NCBI GenBank assembly: GCA_003551305.1
Contig: PUMJ01000193.1
Location: forward strand, 1 to 45,701
Length of the DNA: 45,701 bases
Direction: 5' to 3'
Source of the DNA: Candidatus Brocadiaceae bacterium
Lineage (GTDB): Bacteria > Planctomycetota > Brocadiia > SM23-32
The position numbers and the translations under genes were made by a program. The stretch's first letter is position 1. Each line of letters opens with the position of its first letter. Below the pieces are notes generated by a model that saw only the letters and a program-made list of their open reading frames with translations, ran no database searches and was not told where the DNA came from. This document shows, piece by piece, positions 1 to 8,194 of this stretch.

Positions 1-696
1 CACGGCCTCCAGCAGCAGGTCAATGCCGCGCACCATGTCGCTGATGTGGCAGAAGCTGCGGGTCTGGCTGCCGTCGCCGTAGACGGTGATCGGTTCGCTC
101 TTGAGGGCCTGGCGGAAGAACGTGGGCAGGGCGCGGCCGTCGTAGAGGCGCATGCGCGAGCCGTAGGTGTTGAAGATGCGCGCGATGCGGGTGTCCACGC
201 CGTGGACCCGGTGGTAGGCCATGGTCAGGGCCTCGGCGAAACGCTTTGCCTCGTCGTAGACGCCCCTGGGGCCGACGGGGTTGACGTTGCCCCAGTAGTC
301 TTCCGGCTGAGGGTGTATCTGCGGGTCGCCGTAGCACTCGCTGGTGGAGGCCAGCAGGAAGCGGGCCCCCTTGCTCTTGGCCAGCCCCAGCGCCTTGTGC
401 GTGCCCATGGCGCCGACTTTGAGGGTCTCGATCGGGTATTCCAGGTAGTCCACCGGGCTGGCGGGGCTGGCGAAGTGGAGCACGTTGTCCACGGCGCCGC
501 CGATGTAGATGTACTCCGTGACGTCGTGATCAATGAAGCGGAAACGCTCGTGCCCGAACAGGTGCTCGATGTTGGCGCCCGAGCCCGTCAGCAGGTTGTC
601 CAGGCAGATGACCTCATGCCCCCTCTCCAGGAAGTGGTCGCACAGGTGCGACCCGATGAAGCCTCCGCCCCCGGTGATAATCGTCCGTTCGGCCAT
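1..696 (-). CDS. NAD-dependent sugar-nucleotide epimerase/decarboxylase, UDP-glucuronate decarboxylase-like (3' end outside window)
   Basis: Extended short-chain dehydrogenase that would act on a nucleotide sugar, most likely decarboxylating UDP-glucuronate to UDP-xylose in the cytoplasm for envelope glycans. The 232 visible residues start at ATG 696, preceded by an AAGGAGG ribosome site, and run open to base 1, so the C-terminal third is missing. Seen: Rossmann motif GGGGFIGSH (residues 9-17), STSECYGDP around 118-125, and the catalytic YDEAK pair with Tyr147 and Lys151. The segment [12 protein letters not shown] before the Tyr is typical of the UXS subgroup in family recall. dTDP-glucose dehydratase or UDP-glucose epimerase are less likely alternatives. 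The next gene leftward is unknown. Confidence 0.88.
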   Translation of the reverse strand, partial: MAERTIITGGGGFIGSHLCDHFLERGHEVICLDNLLTGSGANIEHLFGHERFRFIDHDVTEYIYIGGAVDNVLHFASPASPVDYLEYPIETLKVGAMGTHKALGLAKSKGARFLLASTSECYGDPQIHPQPEDYWGNVNPVGPRGVYDEAKRFAEALTMAYHRVHGVDTRIARIFNTYGSRMRLYDGRALPTFFRQALKSEPITVYGDGSQTRSFCHISDMVRGIDLLLEAV

Positions 697-746
697 CTCC
701 TGCCCTCCTTGAACGCGTCTGATTGTGTCCGTGTCCCCGCGCGTCC

Positions 747-1754
747 TCACCCGTCCTCGTCCTGGCCGGCTTCTTGCGGCCGGCGCGCCAGCAGCCGGCG
801 GGGTTGGTCCATCAGGTAGACGTTGTCCGTCCATAGCTGGTCCGGCGGCGCCTGCTCCAGGGCGTGGAAGCATTTGTGCATGCCGGCGCTCAGCACGTCG
901 CAGTAGTGCAGCATCACGGCCTCCGGCGTGCGGGGCACCACGGGCGAGCCCCACTCCTGCTTGCCGTGATGGCTCAGGATAACGTGCAGCAGCAGTGTTT
1001 TGCAGCGGTCGGCCTCGGCGGCCCCCTCCTCGCCCACTCCGGGCCTGACGGCGCTGTCCCACAGGTTGCTGACCATCGAGGCGCTGACGAAAAGGTGGTC
1101 CAGCAGTTCCCCAACCTCCGTGCGCTCGCTCACGCCGGCCGTCAGGCTGTAGCAGTTAACCTTGCCGATGTCGTGCAGGGCGGCGCCCGCCAGCAGGAGG
1201 TCGCGGTCCAGCCGGTCGCTGTAGAGGTCGCAGAGGCGATCGGCTATGTTCCAGACCTCCAGCGTGTGCTCGGCCAGGCCGCCCTGGTAATTGTGATGGT
1301 GGAAGCTGGCGGCCGGCTGCGTCTTGAACCGGGCGGCGAAGCCCTGCTTGCCGTGAAACTCGGCCATCAGCCGGCGAAAGTAAGGATTCGTGAACTCGTC
1401 CCCCTCCCAGTTGAACATCGTCTCGAAGGCCCGGTCCACGTCCACGTCCGTGGTCCGCACGTAGGCCGAGAGGTCATACTCGTCGGGGTGGAGCACGGTA
1501 TAGCGCTGGATGTTGAGCTGTTTCTGCCCGCGGTATTCGTCCACGCGGGCCAGCACCTCGATGCCGTGGCCCCTGACGACCTCCGCACCGATGTTGTCGC
1601 TCCAGATCTTGCCCTCGATGCCGACGCCGCTCTCGTCGTTCAGGGTCAAGCTGTAGTAGTTCTGCCCGCGGCGGTCCACGGCGAGCTTCGCTTCGGTGAC
1701 CAGGAACACCTCGTCGGTCAGAAGCTGGCCAGGTTCGAGGGCATGTACGGCCAT
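747..1754 (-). CDS. OB-fold plus HD-domain 3'-5' exoribonuclease, YhaM-like
   Basis: Probable cytoplasmic metal-dependent 3'-5' exonuclease of the YhaM type. From ATG 1754 it has 335 residues. The first ~90 form an OB-fold-like nucleic-acid-binding part (GKIWSDNIG, a typical OB strand). The HD phosphohydrolase domain follows: GLAEHTLEV (first metal His), HDIGKV (the HD pair, about residues 194-195), SHHG, and a late Asp in HYCDVLSAG. Length and domain order match YhaM (about 310-320). An in-frame TTG lies at 1769, but ATG is preferred. The last ~30 residues are poorly conserved-looking and charged. A TTGACA-17-TACCCT promoter lies at 1796-1824. The gene ends 50 bp before the start of the sugar-nucleotide enzyme; no functional link is obvious. 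Confidence 0.85.
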   Translation of the reverse strand: MAVHALEPGQLLTDEVFLVTEAKLAVDRRGQNYYSLTLNDESGVGIEGKIWSDNIGAEVVRGHGIEVLARVDEYRGQKQLNIQRYTVLHPDEYDLSAYVRTTDVDVDRAFETMFNWEGDEFTNPYFRRLMAEFHGKQGFAARFKTQPAASFHHHNYQGGLAEHTLEVWNIADRLCDLYSDRLDRDLLLAGAALHDIGKVNCYSLTAGVSERTEVGELLDHLFVSASMVSNLWDSAVRPGVGEEGAAEADRCKTLLLHVILSHHGKQEWGSPVVPRTPEAVMLHYCDVLSAGMHKCFHALEQAPPDQLWTDNVYLMDQPRRLLARRPQEAGQDEDG

Positions 1755-1795
1755 GCCGGGCGCTCGCAAAAGCGGTGAGGGTAGCGGAAGCGGAC

Positions 1796-1824
1796 AGGGT
1801 AGAGTCCGGGGAGAGCTTTGTCAA
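1796..1824 (-). promoter_or_regulatory. Sigma-70-type promoter for the OB/HD nuclease gene
   Basis: On the minus strand TTGACA (1819-1824) is followed after exactly 17 bp by TACCCT (1796-1801). The -35 is perfect and the -10 matches three of six. It sits about 40 bp upstream of ATG 1754. Confidence 0.6.
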
Positions 1825-2137
1825 GTGAGCGGACGCCTGCAGGGGGCTCCTCCGGCCGGGAGCGATCAAGCGGAAATGAGACGTAAGTGTTTGCTTTGTA
1901 AAAGTCTGCGTCACCACCTTTCCCCGTCTCACCCGGGTGGCTGCCCAGTGCGGTGACCGCCGTGCGGCGGAGAACCGCTGGCTCCGCTTTCGTCCCGGCG
2001 GCGCACCTTCCCGGCGCGTATTCGGTCCGGTGAAGCGCGGGTACAGCTCCCCCCGCGGCGATCCGACGCACCGCCACCTTTTCGCCATGCGGAGCCGTCA
2101 CAGCAGCCCCTGCCGCCCCTTTGCGGTCGAAGGATCA

Positions 2138-2166
2138 TTGCGCCATTCCGTCTGCGGCGTTAGTCT
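2138..2166 (+). promoter_or_regulatory. Candidate promoter for the propeller gene
   Basis: TTGCGC (2138-2143), 17 bp, TAGTCT (2161-2166), about 60 bp upstream of ATG 2228. Both hexamers are partial matches, so this is only a plausible site. Confidence 0.35.
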
Positions 2167-2227
2167 GGATTTCAGGAGAGGGGCGGGGACCGCCCTCTCC
2201 GGGACTCATGCAAAGGGGGGAGAGGCG

Positions 2228-3166
2228 ATGCTGATCGCCACAGAAAATGCCGTGTACGAGCTGGACGAAGCCGATGGGGCGGAACCGGAGCCGGTCCTGC
2301 GCCGAGAGAGCATCCGACGGGTCGAACAGGAGGCCGACCGCCGCATCGCCGCCTGCGAAGACAATGCCCTCCTCATCATTGAGGGGGCCGACGCCGCGTC
2401 CCGCCGCATCGAGACGGGCATCGAGGGGGCCATCCACTCCCTGCTGCTGTTGGACGACGACCCGCTGGAGGTGCTCATCGGCACCGAGCCGCCGCACGTC
2501 TACCGCCTGCGGGAAGACTCGGTCGAACGGATCCGCACCTTCGACGAACTCGAGTGCCGCCGGGACTGGTACACCCCCTGGGGCGGCCCTGCCGCCGTGC
2601 GCAGCATGGCGCGCACCGACGACGGCACCGTGTATGCTGACATCCACGTCGGCAGCATCATGCGCTCCCCGGACGAGGGCGCCACGTGGGAGCCGGTGAC
2701 GCCCGAGCTGCACGTGGACGTCCACCAGGTGGCCACCTGCCCGGCCGAGGCCGATCGCGTCTACGCCCAGACCGCCGACGCGTTCTGGATTAGCTACGAC
2801 CGCGGGCAGTCCTGGACACACCGGGCCCGAGACATCGACGAACGCTACGGGCGCTGTGTGACCGCCCATCCGCAAGACCCCGACCTGGTGCTCTGCACCG
2901 TCAGCGACGGTCCGCACGGGGACGACGTGCACGGTCAGCTCTACCGCAGCGAGGACGCCGGACGCAACTGGACGCACGTTGCCGAAGGTTTCCCCGCCTC
3001 GACGGAGCACAACATAGACACGTACCACGTGGCCTTCGACCCGGACGGGCGTGCCTGGGGCGTGGTGGGGCATACGCTGTACGTCGGCCGTGACCGGGCG
3101 AGCCGGTGGGAACCCCTCTGGGAAGCCCCGGAGCCCATTATCATGCTCTCATGTTCACGCCGTTGA
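2228..3166 (+). CDS. Asp-box (BNR/sialidase-like) beta-propeller protein, cytoplasmic
   Basis: 312 residues from ATG 2228, chosen because GGGGAGAGG lies just upstream and everything before it in frame is low-complexity. At least three Asp-box motifs of the S-x-D-x-G-x-x-W type are readable: SPDEGATW, SYDRGQSW and SEDAGRNW. These mark turns of a beta-propeller as in sialidases, Vps10-type domains and photosystem assembly factors. There is no signal peptide or membrane segment. The Asp box is structural, and no sialidase catalytic Arg triad was identified, so an enzymatic role is not claimed; ligand or protein binding is equally possible. It appears monocistronic: neighbours are divergent on the left and a long gap on the right. 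Confidence 0.7.
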   Translation: MLIATENAVYELDEADGAEPEPVLRRESIRRVEQEADRRIAACEDNALLIIEGADAASRRIETGIEGAIHSLLLLDDDPLEVLIGTEPPHVYRLREDSVERIRTFDELECRRDWYTPWGGPAAVRSMARTDDGTVYADIHVGSIMRSPDEGATWEPVTPELHVDVHQVATCPAEADRVYAQTADAFWISYDRGQSWTHRARDIDERYGRCVTAHPQDPDLVLCTVSDGPHGDDVHGQLYRSEDAGRNWTHVAEGFPASTEHNIDTYHVAFDPDGRAWGVVGHTLYVGRDRASRWEPLWEAPEPIIMLSCSRR

Positions 3167-4030
3167 GGCATGTTTGTCGGGTCCTGGTGCACCACTCAAG
3201 CCCCGCCGCGAGGGGCCGGAATACGGGAAAAACCGGAAAAAACGGGAAAAACAACATTTTGGGGTTGAAATCCACACGCAACCTGAGTTAGGGTAGATAT
3301 GAGTCAGGGGTGAGTGTCATCCCTGGCTCTTGCTTTTGGCGTCGGAGTCGACGCCGCAACCGACACGGTAACGTAGTCAGGGAGCGGGGCCGGCCCGGGG
3401 TCCGCATGGGCGGAACGGGGCGGTCCAGAAGTGAACTGAACGCGAAGCCACGGGAAAGGAGAAAGGAGTACGCGGGCCTCATAGGGGGATGTTCGTGGAG
3501 GCCTGCGACCCTGAGGAGTTTGTGTCGTGACCAAACCCATCCGAGCAGCCGACGATGACCTGCGCCCGCGTGGGATCACCCCGCGGCTGCGCCCCTTCTT
3601 ACATCGGAGGCACCGGGTGTAATCCATTGACCACAGTGGATTGCCTTCGTCCCCCCTACCATGCGGGGACGACCGCTTCCGTCTCCTCCCGGCGTACCTC
3701 GCCCGTTTTCGTGCTGATCGTGTAGCATAAGCGACGGGGAGCGCCGAACGACCCGACGCCGCACCCTGCCCGGGGGGAGCCATCCGCCGAACCGCCGCCC
3801 GCCCTGCGCACCCCGTGTACCGGCAGAGCAAGGCGGAAGACCGGACCCGGCGACAGAAGCACGCTGGGCCGGCAGCAAGGCCCAACGCCGCCGGCAAGGA
3901 CGAACGAGACGTGCACAAGCCATGACCGAAGACATCGTGAAACAGCCGAAGACGAACCAAACCACCCCACGGCGAGGGTGACGCGTGCCGCCGGGCTCGC
4001 GGGAGTATCGCCGCCACGGAGAAGTCCAAA
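3167..4030. other. Long intergenic region (864 bp), no gene recognised
   Basis: All six frames contain open stretches, but none looks like a protein family and each is Arg/Pro-rich. Visible structure: a hairpin at 3302-3328 with a T-rich tail, a second small hairpin near 3338-3355 (arms GGCGTCG/CGACGCC), and a 31-codon GTG-started, Arg-rich ORF at 3527-3622 preceded by GAGGAG. I could not match the region to RNase P RNA, tmRNA, 6S or SRP RNA by their conserved cores. The last ~20 bp carry the GGAG ribosome site of the ABC transporter gene. Confidence 0.5.
3302..3328 (+). terminator. Possible terminator downstream of the propeller gene
   Basis: Arms AGTCAGGG (3302-3309) and CCCTGGCT (3321-3328) form an 8-bp stem with one G-T pair and an 11-nt loop, followed by CTTGCTTTT. 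It lies 135 bp past the stop codon, and the T-run is interrupted. Confidence 0.35.
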
Positions 4031-6337
4031 ATGTCTGACAGAAAACCGATTGTCTGGACCCACAGTGCAGACCCCGACTGGCTTTTTGAGAGGCTTGACG
4101 CCCTCGCCGAGGGCGGGGACAGGGTGAGACTCTGTCTGGAAAGCGACATGGATTCCGGCGGCTATTACCGCCCCGAGGCGGTGGTGGTGACCGAGGAACG
4201 CATGCTGACCATCTCCCCGCAGAACCCCGAGCCCGCGCGCGAGGTGGCCCTCGGCGAGGTGGCCCTCGTCAAGCTCAAGTGGCACATGGGCAGCGGCTTC
4301 CTGCTGCTGACCACCTGGGACGAGAACGTGGAGATGCTGCGCTTCAGCCCGAGCCTGTCTGACGCGGTCGAGGAGTTCCGCGACGAACTGCAGCAGCACC
4401 TCATGTCGAAGCTCGCCTGGGAAGAGCCCGACCAGCACGAGGAGGCCGTCGAGCACCGGGACGAGGAGGAAGACACCGCCGACACCAATGAGGGCGCCCG
4501 GCGCTGCCCCAACTGCGCGCAACTGCTGCCCCGTGACCGCGATGTCTGCAGCGCCTGCATCAGCAAGAAGGACATCATGGGCCGCATCCTCAGCTACGTG
4601 GTGCCCTACAAGCGGCTGGTGGGGATGAGCCTCGGCCTGACGTTCTGCATGGCCGCCATCCAGGCAACCGTGCCGCGCCTTAGCCGCACCCTGGTGGACG
4701 ACGCCATCGCCGCCGACAACCTGCCGCTGCTGAGGACCCTGGTCATCATCGTGGCCGTGCTGCTGGTGACGGGGGCGGTGCTGGCCGCCGCGCGCAAGCT
4801 GGTCGTGGTGCGCATGGCCCAGAACCTGATATACGATCTGCGACGCGAGGTCTACTCGCACCTTCAGCGCCTTTCGATGGACTTCCACGACCGGCAGAGC
4901 ACCGGCCGGCTCATAGCCCGCGTCCTCAGCGACACGGCCGAGATACAGCGTTTCGCCGTCGGCCACGCCCAGCAGTTCGTCGTGGACATCATGATGCTGG
5001 GCATCGTGCTGTTCTGGATGCTCAGCTACTCGGCCTCCTTGACGCTGATGCTCTGGTTTCCGCTGCCGCTGTTCTACTTCCTGGTCAAGTGGTATCGCAA
5101 CAACGTGCACAAGGTGCTGCGCAAGGCCTTCCGGTTGCGTGCCGCCCTCAGCGGTCACCTGGCCGACACCATCCCCGGCATCGAGATGGTCAAGGCCTTC
5201 TCACAGGAGGAGCGCTCAGTCGCCGAGTTCAACGCGATAAGCGACGGCTACCGCCAGGAGCGCGTGCGCGCCACGGCCTTCTCGGCGCAGTTCATCGCCG
5301 GGTTCATGGTGCTCACCCAGATGGGCACCGTGCTGGTCTACTGGTTCGGCGGCCGCGCCACCATGCAGGGCACCGGCTTCACCATCGGCCAGCTTGTCAT
5401 GTTCATGGGCTGGATAGGGCTGATGTACGCCCCGGTGCACCGCTTCGCTCAGATAACGGAGCAGTTCGAGAACGCCGCCACCTCGGCCGAACGCGTCTTC
5501 GACGTGCTGGACTCCGAGGTCGTGGTCCGCGAAAACCCCGACGGCAAGGACCTGGAGGCCATCGGGGAGGAAATCCGCTTCGAGAACCTCACCTTCCACT
5601 ACGACTCCGGTCCCCACGTGCTCAAGAACGTCTCCTTCAGGGTCAAGGCGGGCCAGACGGTCGGCATCGTCGGCCCCAGCGGCTCCGGCAAAACGACGCT
5701 CATCAAGCTGCTGTGCCGCTTCTATGAGCCCACGAAGGGCCGGATCCTGGTGGATGGAGAGGACCTGGGGGAGATCAAACTCAGCTCCTTCCGCAGGCAC
5801 CTGGCCATCGTCGGCCAGAAGCCGCTGCTTTTCCGCGACAGCATCCTGGAGAACATCCGCTACGGCCGCCCGGAGGCCAGTCAGGAGGACGTCATCCAGG
5901 CCGCCCGCGTGGCCAACGCGCACGAGTTCATCATGCGCTTCCCGGAGGCATATGACACCGACGCCGGGGAGCAGGGCAACCGCTTCTCCGGCGGCGAGAG
6001 ACAGCGCATCTGCATCGCGCGCGCCGTGGTGAAGGACCCCGAGCTGCTTATTCTGGACGAGGCCACATCCTCGGTGGACACCAAGAACGAGGCGCTCATC
6101 CAGGAAGCGCTCGACCGGCTGACGGAAAACCGGACGACCTTCGTCATCGCCCACCGGCTCTCGACGCTGCGCAACGCGGACAAGATCGTGATGATGCAGG
6201 ACGGCGAGGTCCTGGACGTCGGGCCGCACGACAAGCTGATGAAACGCTGCCGGCCCTACCGGGAGCTTGTCGAGTCCCAGAGCGCCCTGAGTGCTGAGCC
6301 GGACTCCGAGGTCGCCGACGGCATCCACGCGGCGTGA
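4031..6337 (+). CDS. ABC transporter, fused permease-ATPase exporter with N-terminal extension and zinc ribbon
   Basis: 768-residue half-transporter that should dimerise in the cytoplasmic membrane and export a lipid, peptide or drug-like substrate (MsbA/BmrA type). Residues 1-125 form an extra soluble, PH-like beta-rich domain; an acidic linker follows (131-150). A zinc ribbon has Cys159, Cys162, Cys173 and Cys176 (CPNC, CSAC). The six-helix exporter domain spans about 190-480. The nucleotide-binding domain shows Walker A GPSGSGKTT (about 546-554), signature FSGGE in place of the usual LSGGQ (about 652), Walker B LLILDEA followed by the D-loop, and the H-loop AHRLS. Start ATG 4031 has GGAG upstream. 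It stands alone and ends in a strong hairpin. The N-terminal domain and ribbon are not part of the usual exporter. Confidence 0.92.
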   Translation: MSDRKPIVWTHSADPDWLFERLDALAEGGDRVRLCLESDMDSGGYYRPEAVVVTEERMLTISPQNPEPAREVALGEVALVKLKWHMGSGFLLLTTWDENVEMLRFSPSLSDAVEEFRDELQQHLMSKLAWEEPDQHEEAVEHRDEEEDTADTNEGARRCPNCAQLLPRDRDVCSACISKKDIMGRILSYVVPYKRLVGMSLGLTFCMAAIQATVPRLSRTLVDDAIAADNLPLLRTLVIIVAVLLVTGAVLAAARKLVVVRMAQNLIYDLRREVYSHLQRLSMDFHDRQSTGRLIARVLSDTAEIQRFAVGHAQQFVVDIMMLGIVLFWMLSYSASLTLMLWFPLPLFYFLVKWYRNNVHKVLRKAFRLRAALSGHLADTIPGIEMVKAFSQEERSVAEFNAISDGYRQERVRATAFSAQFIAGFMVLTQMGTVLVYWFGGRATMQGTGFTIGQLVMFMGWIGLMYAPVHRFAQITEQFENAATSAERVFDVLDSEVVVRENPDGKDLEAIGEEIRFENLTFHYDSGPHVLKNVSFRVKAGQTVGIVGPSGSGKTTLIKLLCRFYEPTKGRILVDGEDLGEIKLSSFRRHLAIVGQKPLLFRDSILENIRYGRPEASQEDVIQAARVANAHEFIMRFPEAYDTDAGEQGNRFSGGERQRICIARAVVKDPELLILDEATSSVDTKNEALIQEALDRLTENRTTFVIAHRLSTLRNADKIVMMQDGEVLDVGPHDKLMKRCRPYRELVESQSALSAEPDSEVADGIHAA

Positions 6338-6363
6338 CCGCGAAGAAGGATTGACGACCAGGT

Positions 6364-6398
6364 AAACGGCACGAAGGTCTGCGGCCTTCGTGCCGTTT
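6364..6398 (+). terminator. Hairpin terminator after the ABC transporter gene
   Basis: Perfect 14-bp stem: left arm 6364-6377, loop 6378-6384, right arm 6385-6398, starting 27 bp past the stop codon. There is no T-run beyond the TTT at the stem end. Because the stem is symmetric it could also serve the convergent radical SAM gene. Confidence 0.75.
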
Positions 6399-6415
6399 GC
6401 GTGTCAGCGGCCGCC

Positions 6416-6457
6416 CTGCGCCTTGACACCGCGCGGCGGGCGTGTCAGACTGTCCGG
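6416..6457 (+). repeat. Direct repeat copy 1, carrying a promoter-like TTGACA-17-CAGACT
   Basis: These 42 bp are identical to 8111-8152. The copy contains TTGACA (6423-6428), a 17-bp GC-rich spacer and CAGACT (6446-6451). In this location it points rightward into the 3' end of the leftward radical SAM gene, whose stop codon begins two bases after the repeat. Confidence 0.8.
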
Positions 6458-6458
6458 T

Positions 6459-7643
6459 TCACGTTTCGCTTCGGGTTGGCGGCGCGGGCATAAGGGGGTT
6501 GAGTTCGGTGCTGGTGGGGCCGCAGTTGCAGACAAATCTGTCCGGCGTCATCCCCATCTTCGGGCCGAGCACGCTCCACATGCGGGGCGTGCCGTGGCAG
6601 ATGGCGACGGGGGTGCGGGGGCTGAGGCGCCGCACCTCGTCGATGCAGAACTCGTAGACCTCGCGGCGGACCTCGAACGGGAACGGCGCTTTGCGGTGCC
6701 CGTTCATCTCGTCCTGCGCCCGCTCGGCGGCGCGATAGAAGTCGGGATCCAGAAGCTCCTGGGGCAGGAGCTCGGGCAGGTCCTCGAAGTCGAACCAGCC
6801 GAGCATCTCGAGCGTCACCAGGTCCGGCCGGGTGCGCTCGAAGAGCCTCTCGATCATATCCCGGTACTCGTGCCGCCAGTTCCTGACCGGCACGACGGGG
6901 CTCAGGCGGGCCCTGACGTGGTAGCCCGCCTCGTGGCAGCGGGCCATGGCGTCGATGCGCCCCTCCATTGTCGCCGCGCGCCGGTCCACCTCCCGGCTGA
7001 CCGTGGCGCTGGAGAGGCTCCAGCTTATGATCGTGTGGCCCCCGTGGTCCAGACCGAGCAGGAAATCCACGTTGTCGCTCTTGGTGAAGATCATCAGGTA
7101 ACGCCCGTCCTGCTCCGCGAAGTAACGCACCATGGGCGCCACGGCGTCGTACTCCGGCTCGAACGGCGGCAGGTCGGTCATGTTGGAGTACTTCCACAAC
7201 TGCTGTTGCGGGTAGTCGGCGAACAGCGAGGGCAGCCGGCTCATGAAGCACTCGACGTCGAGGGTGACGTGCACCGTGCGCCCGAAGCCGCAGTATGCGC
7301 AGCGGAAGGGGCAGCCGAAGACCGGGTTCAGCTCCATCGCGTTCTGGCAGTGGATGCCCTCCGCCTCCAGCTTCAAGCGGCCGGGGCGGAAGTGGTAGTA
7401 GCGGTCGTCGCGCTCCAGGCGTTCGTCCCAGGCGCTGAAGACGAAGACGGCGTCGTCTCCGAACTCGTCCTTACCGTGTCGCCGGTGGCCCCGCCGGGCT
7501 ATCTCCTCACGCGCCTCCTCGTCGAGCTCCCGCACATCGGCACACGCGATGTGGGGGCGCACGCGCTCGTAGCGTCGACGGCAGTTCGGCAACTCGTGGA
7601 CTCGTGGGTCCACGTATATGACCTTCGCCGGCATCTCCATCAT
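6459..7643 (-). CDS. Radical SAM protein, spore photoproduct lyase-like
   Basis: 394 residues from ATG 7643; ATGs at 7640 and 7634 and an upstream GTG at 7700 are alternatives. The iron-sulfur site is C-x3-C-x2-C (CPFRCAYC, Cys111/115/118 counted from 7643), the spacing used by spore photoproduct lyase. Downstream, ISWSLSSATV, the Arg-led helix near RIDAMARCHEAGY and the P-V-x-N-W segment also resemble that family. The hydrogen-donor Cys that lies about 43 residues after the cluster in Bacillus SPL is not seen there, so DNA photoproduct repair should not be assumed; many SPL-like proteins in non-sporulating bacteria have unknown substrates. The stop lies at the edge of the 42-bp repeat, so the C-terminus may have been altered. 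Confidence 0.75.
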   Translation of the reverse strand: MMEMPAKVIYVDPRVHELPNCRRRYERVRPHIACADVRELDEEAREEIARRGHRRHGKDEFGDDAVFVFSAWDERLERDDRYYHFRPGRLKLEAEGIHCQNAMELNPVFGCPFRCAYCGFGRTVHVTLDVECFMSRLPSLFADYPQQQLWKYSNMTDLPPFEPEYDAVAPMVRYFAEQDGRYLMIFTKSDNVDFLLGLDHGGHTIISWSLSSATVSREVDRRAATMEGRIDAMARCHEAGYHVRARLSPVVPVRNWRHEYRDMIERLFERTRPDLVTLEMLGWFDFEDLPELLPQELLDPDFYRAAERAQDEMNGHRKAPFPFEVRREVYEFCIDEVRRLSPRTPVAICHGTPRMWSVLGPKMGMTPDRFVCNCGPTSTELNPLMPAPPTRSET

Positions 7644-8015
7644 AGTCCGGTCCTTCGCCCTGTGGTGACCGCCTAAAGGAGACCCATAATCCGAGATCAC
7701 CCATTCACGGTAGCGAAGTTAAACATTCGCCTTCATCGTGAGAGTGTCCCCTCCCCACGCGCTGTTTGTCAAGGACGAATCCGTGAAAGAAGCCTACCGC
7801 GCGGGTCTCTGCGGCCTTTGTCCGGGGGGATAAGCCCACCCGAAAAGTCTCTTTCGGCCATCGAGAGGCTCCTTGAGACTGTGGCCTGGAGAAGCCCTGA
7901 GCGAATCCGGCTCCCTGTCGGGTTGTCCTGCCGGCCGCGCCTGCGGCCGCCTGGCGGTTCCGGTTCACCGGCAGGTATGAGGGCGGTGCCGCGCTCTGCG
8001 AGCGCGCAAGGCCCT

Positions 8016-8085
8016 GCACTCCAGAGTTCGCCGTTTGTGCGTGTCGCACAACTCCACATCGTCCGGGGCGCCTCCCCTGGAGTGC
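8016..8085. repeat. Inverted TGGAGTGC-type repeat element, copy A
   Basis: GCACTCCAG (8016-8024) and CTGGAGTGC (8077-8085) are perfect 9-bp inverted arms around about 52 bp. GC-rich pseudo-palindromic sequence continues outward on both sides. The same arrangement recurs at 10804-10884, so this looks like a small dispersed noncoding element. Confidence 0.5.
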
Positions 8086-8110
8086 GCCGGCTTGTCGGCC
8101 TACAGCCGCG

Positions 8111-8152
8111 CTGCGCCTTGACACCGCGCGGCGGGCGTGTCAGACTGTCCGG
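8111..8152 (+). repeat. Direct repeat copy 2
   Basis: 42 bp identical to 6416-6457. Here the embedded promoter lies just upstream of, and in the same direction as, the TIM-barrel gene. Confidence 0.8.
8118..8146 (+). promoter_or_regulatory. Promoter of the TIM-barrel isomerase gene (inside the repeat)
   Basis: TTGACA (8118-8123), 17-bp spacer, CAGACT (8141-8146); ATG 8195 follows about 48 bp after the -10, with a GGAAGGA ribosome site between. Confidence 0.6.
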
Positions 8153-8194
8153 CTCCACTGGCCAACCATACCCCTCAGTAAGGAAGGACGCACG

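Larger units (their letters stand above)
1755..2227. other. Divergent intergenic region (473 bp)
   Basis: Separates the leftward OB/HD nuclease from the rightward propeller gene. It holds a TTGACA-17-TACCCT promoter facing left and a TTGCGC-17-TAGTCT candidate facing right. The roughly 300 bp between them stay open in several frames, but the translations have no recognisable domain and are rich in Arg, Gly and Pro as expected from GC-rich noncoding DNA. No RNA gene was recognised. Confidence 0.5.
7644..8194. other. Divergent intergenic region with repeat elements (551 bp)
   Basis: Lies between the leftward radical SAM gene and the rightward TIM-barrel gene. It contains an inverted pair of TGGAGTGC motifs (8016-8085), GC-rich palindromes around 7940-8010, and repeat copy 2 with the downstream gene's promoter (8111-8152). 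No coding sequence or known RNA was recognised in the rest. Confidence 0.5.

Noticed and set aside
3527-3622. 31-codon Arg-rich ORF behind GAGGAG
   Set aside because: Too short and compositionally biased to call without conservation; mentioned only in the gap description.
3250-4000. Possible RNase P or tmRNA in the long gap
   Set aside because: The RNase P core pair (GAGGAAAGTCC with ACAGAA) and the tmRNA tRNA-like ends were not found on either strand.
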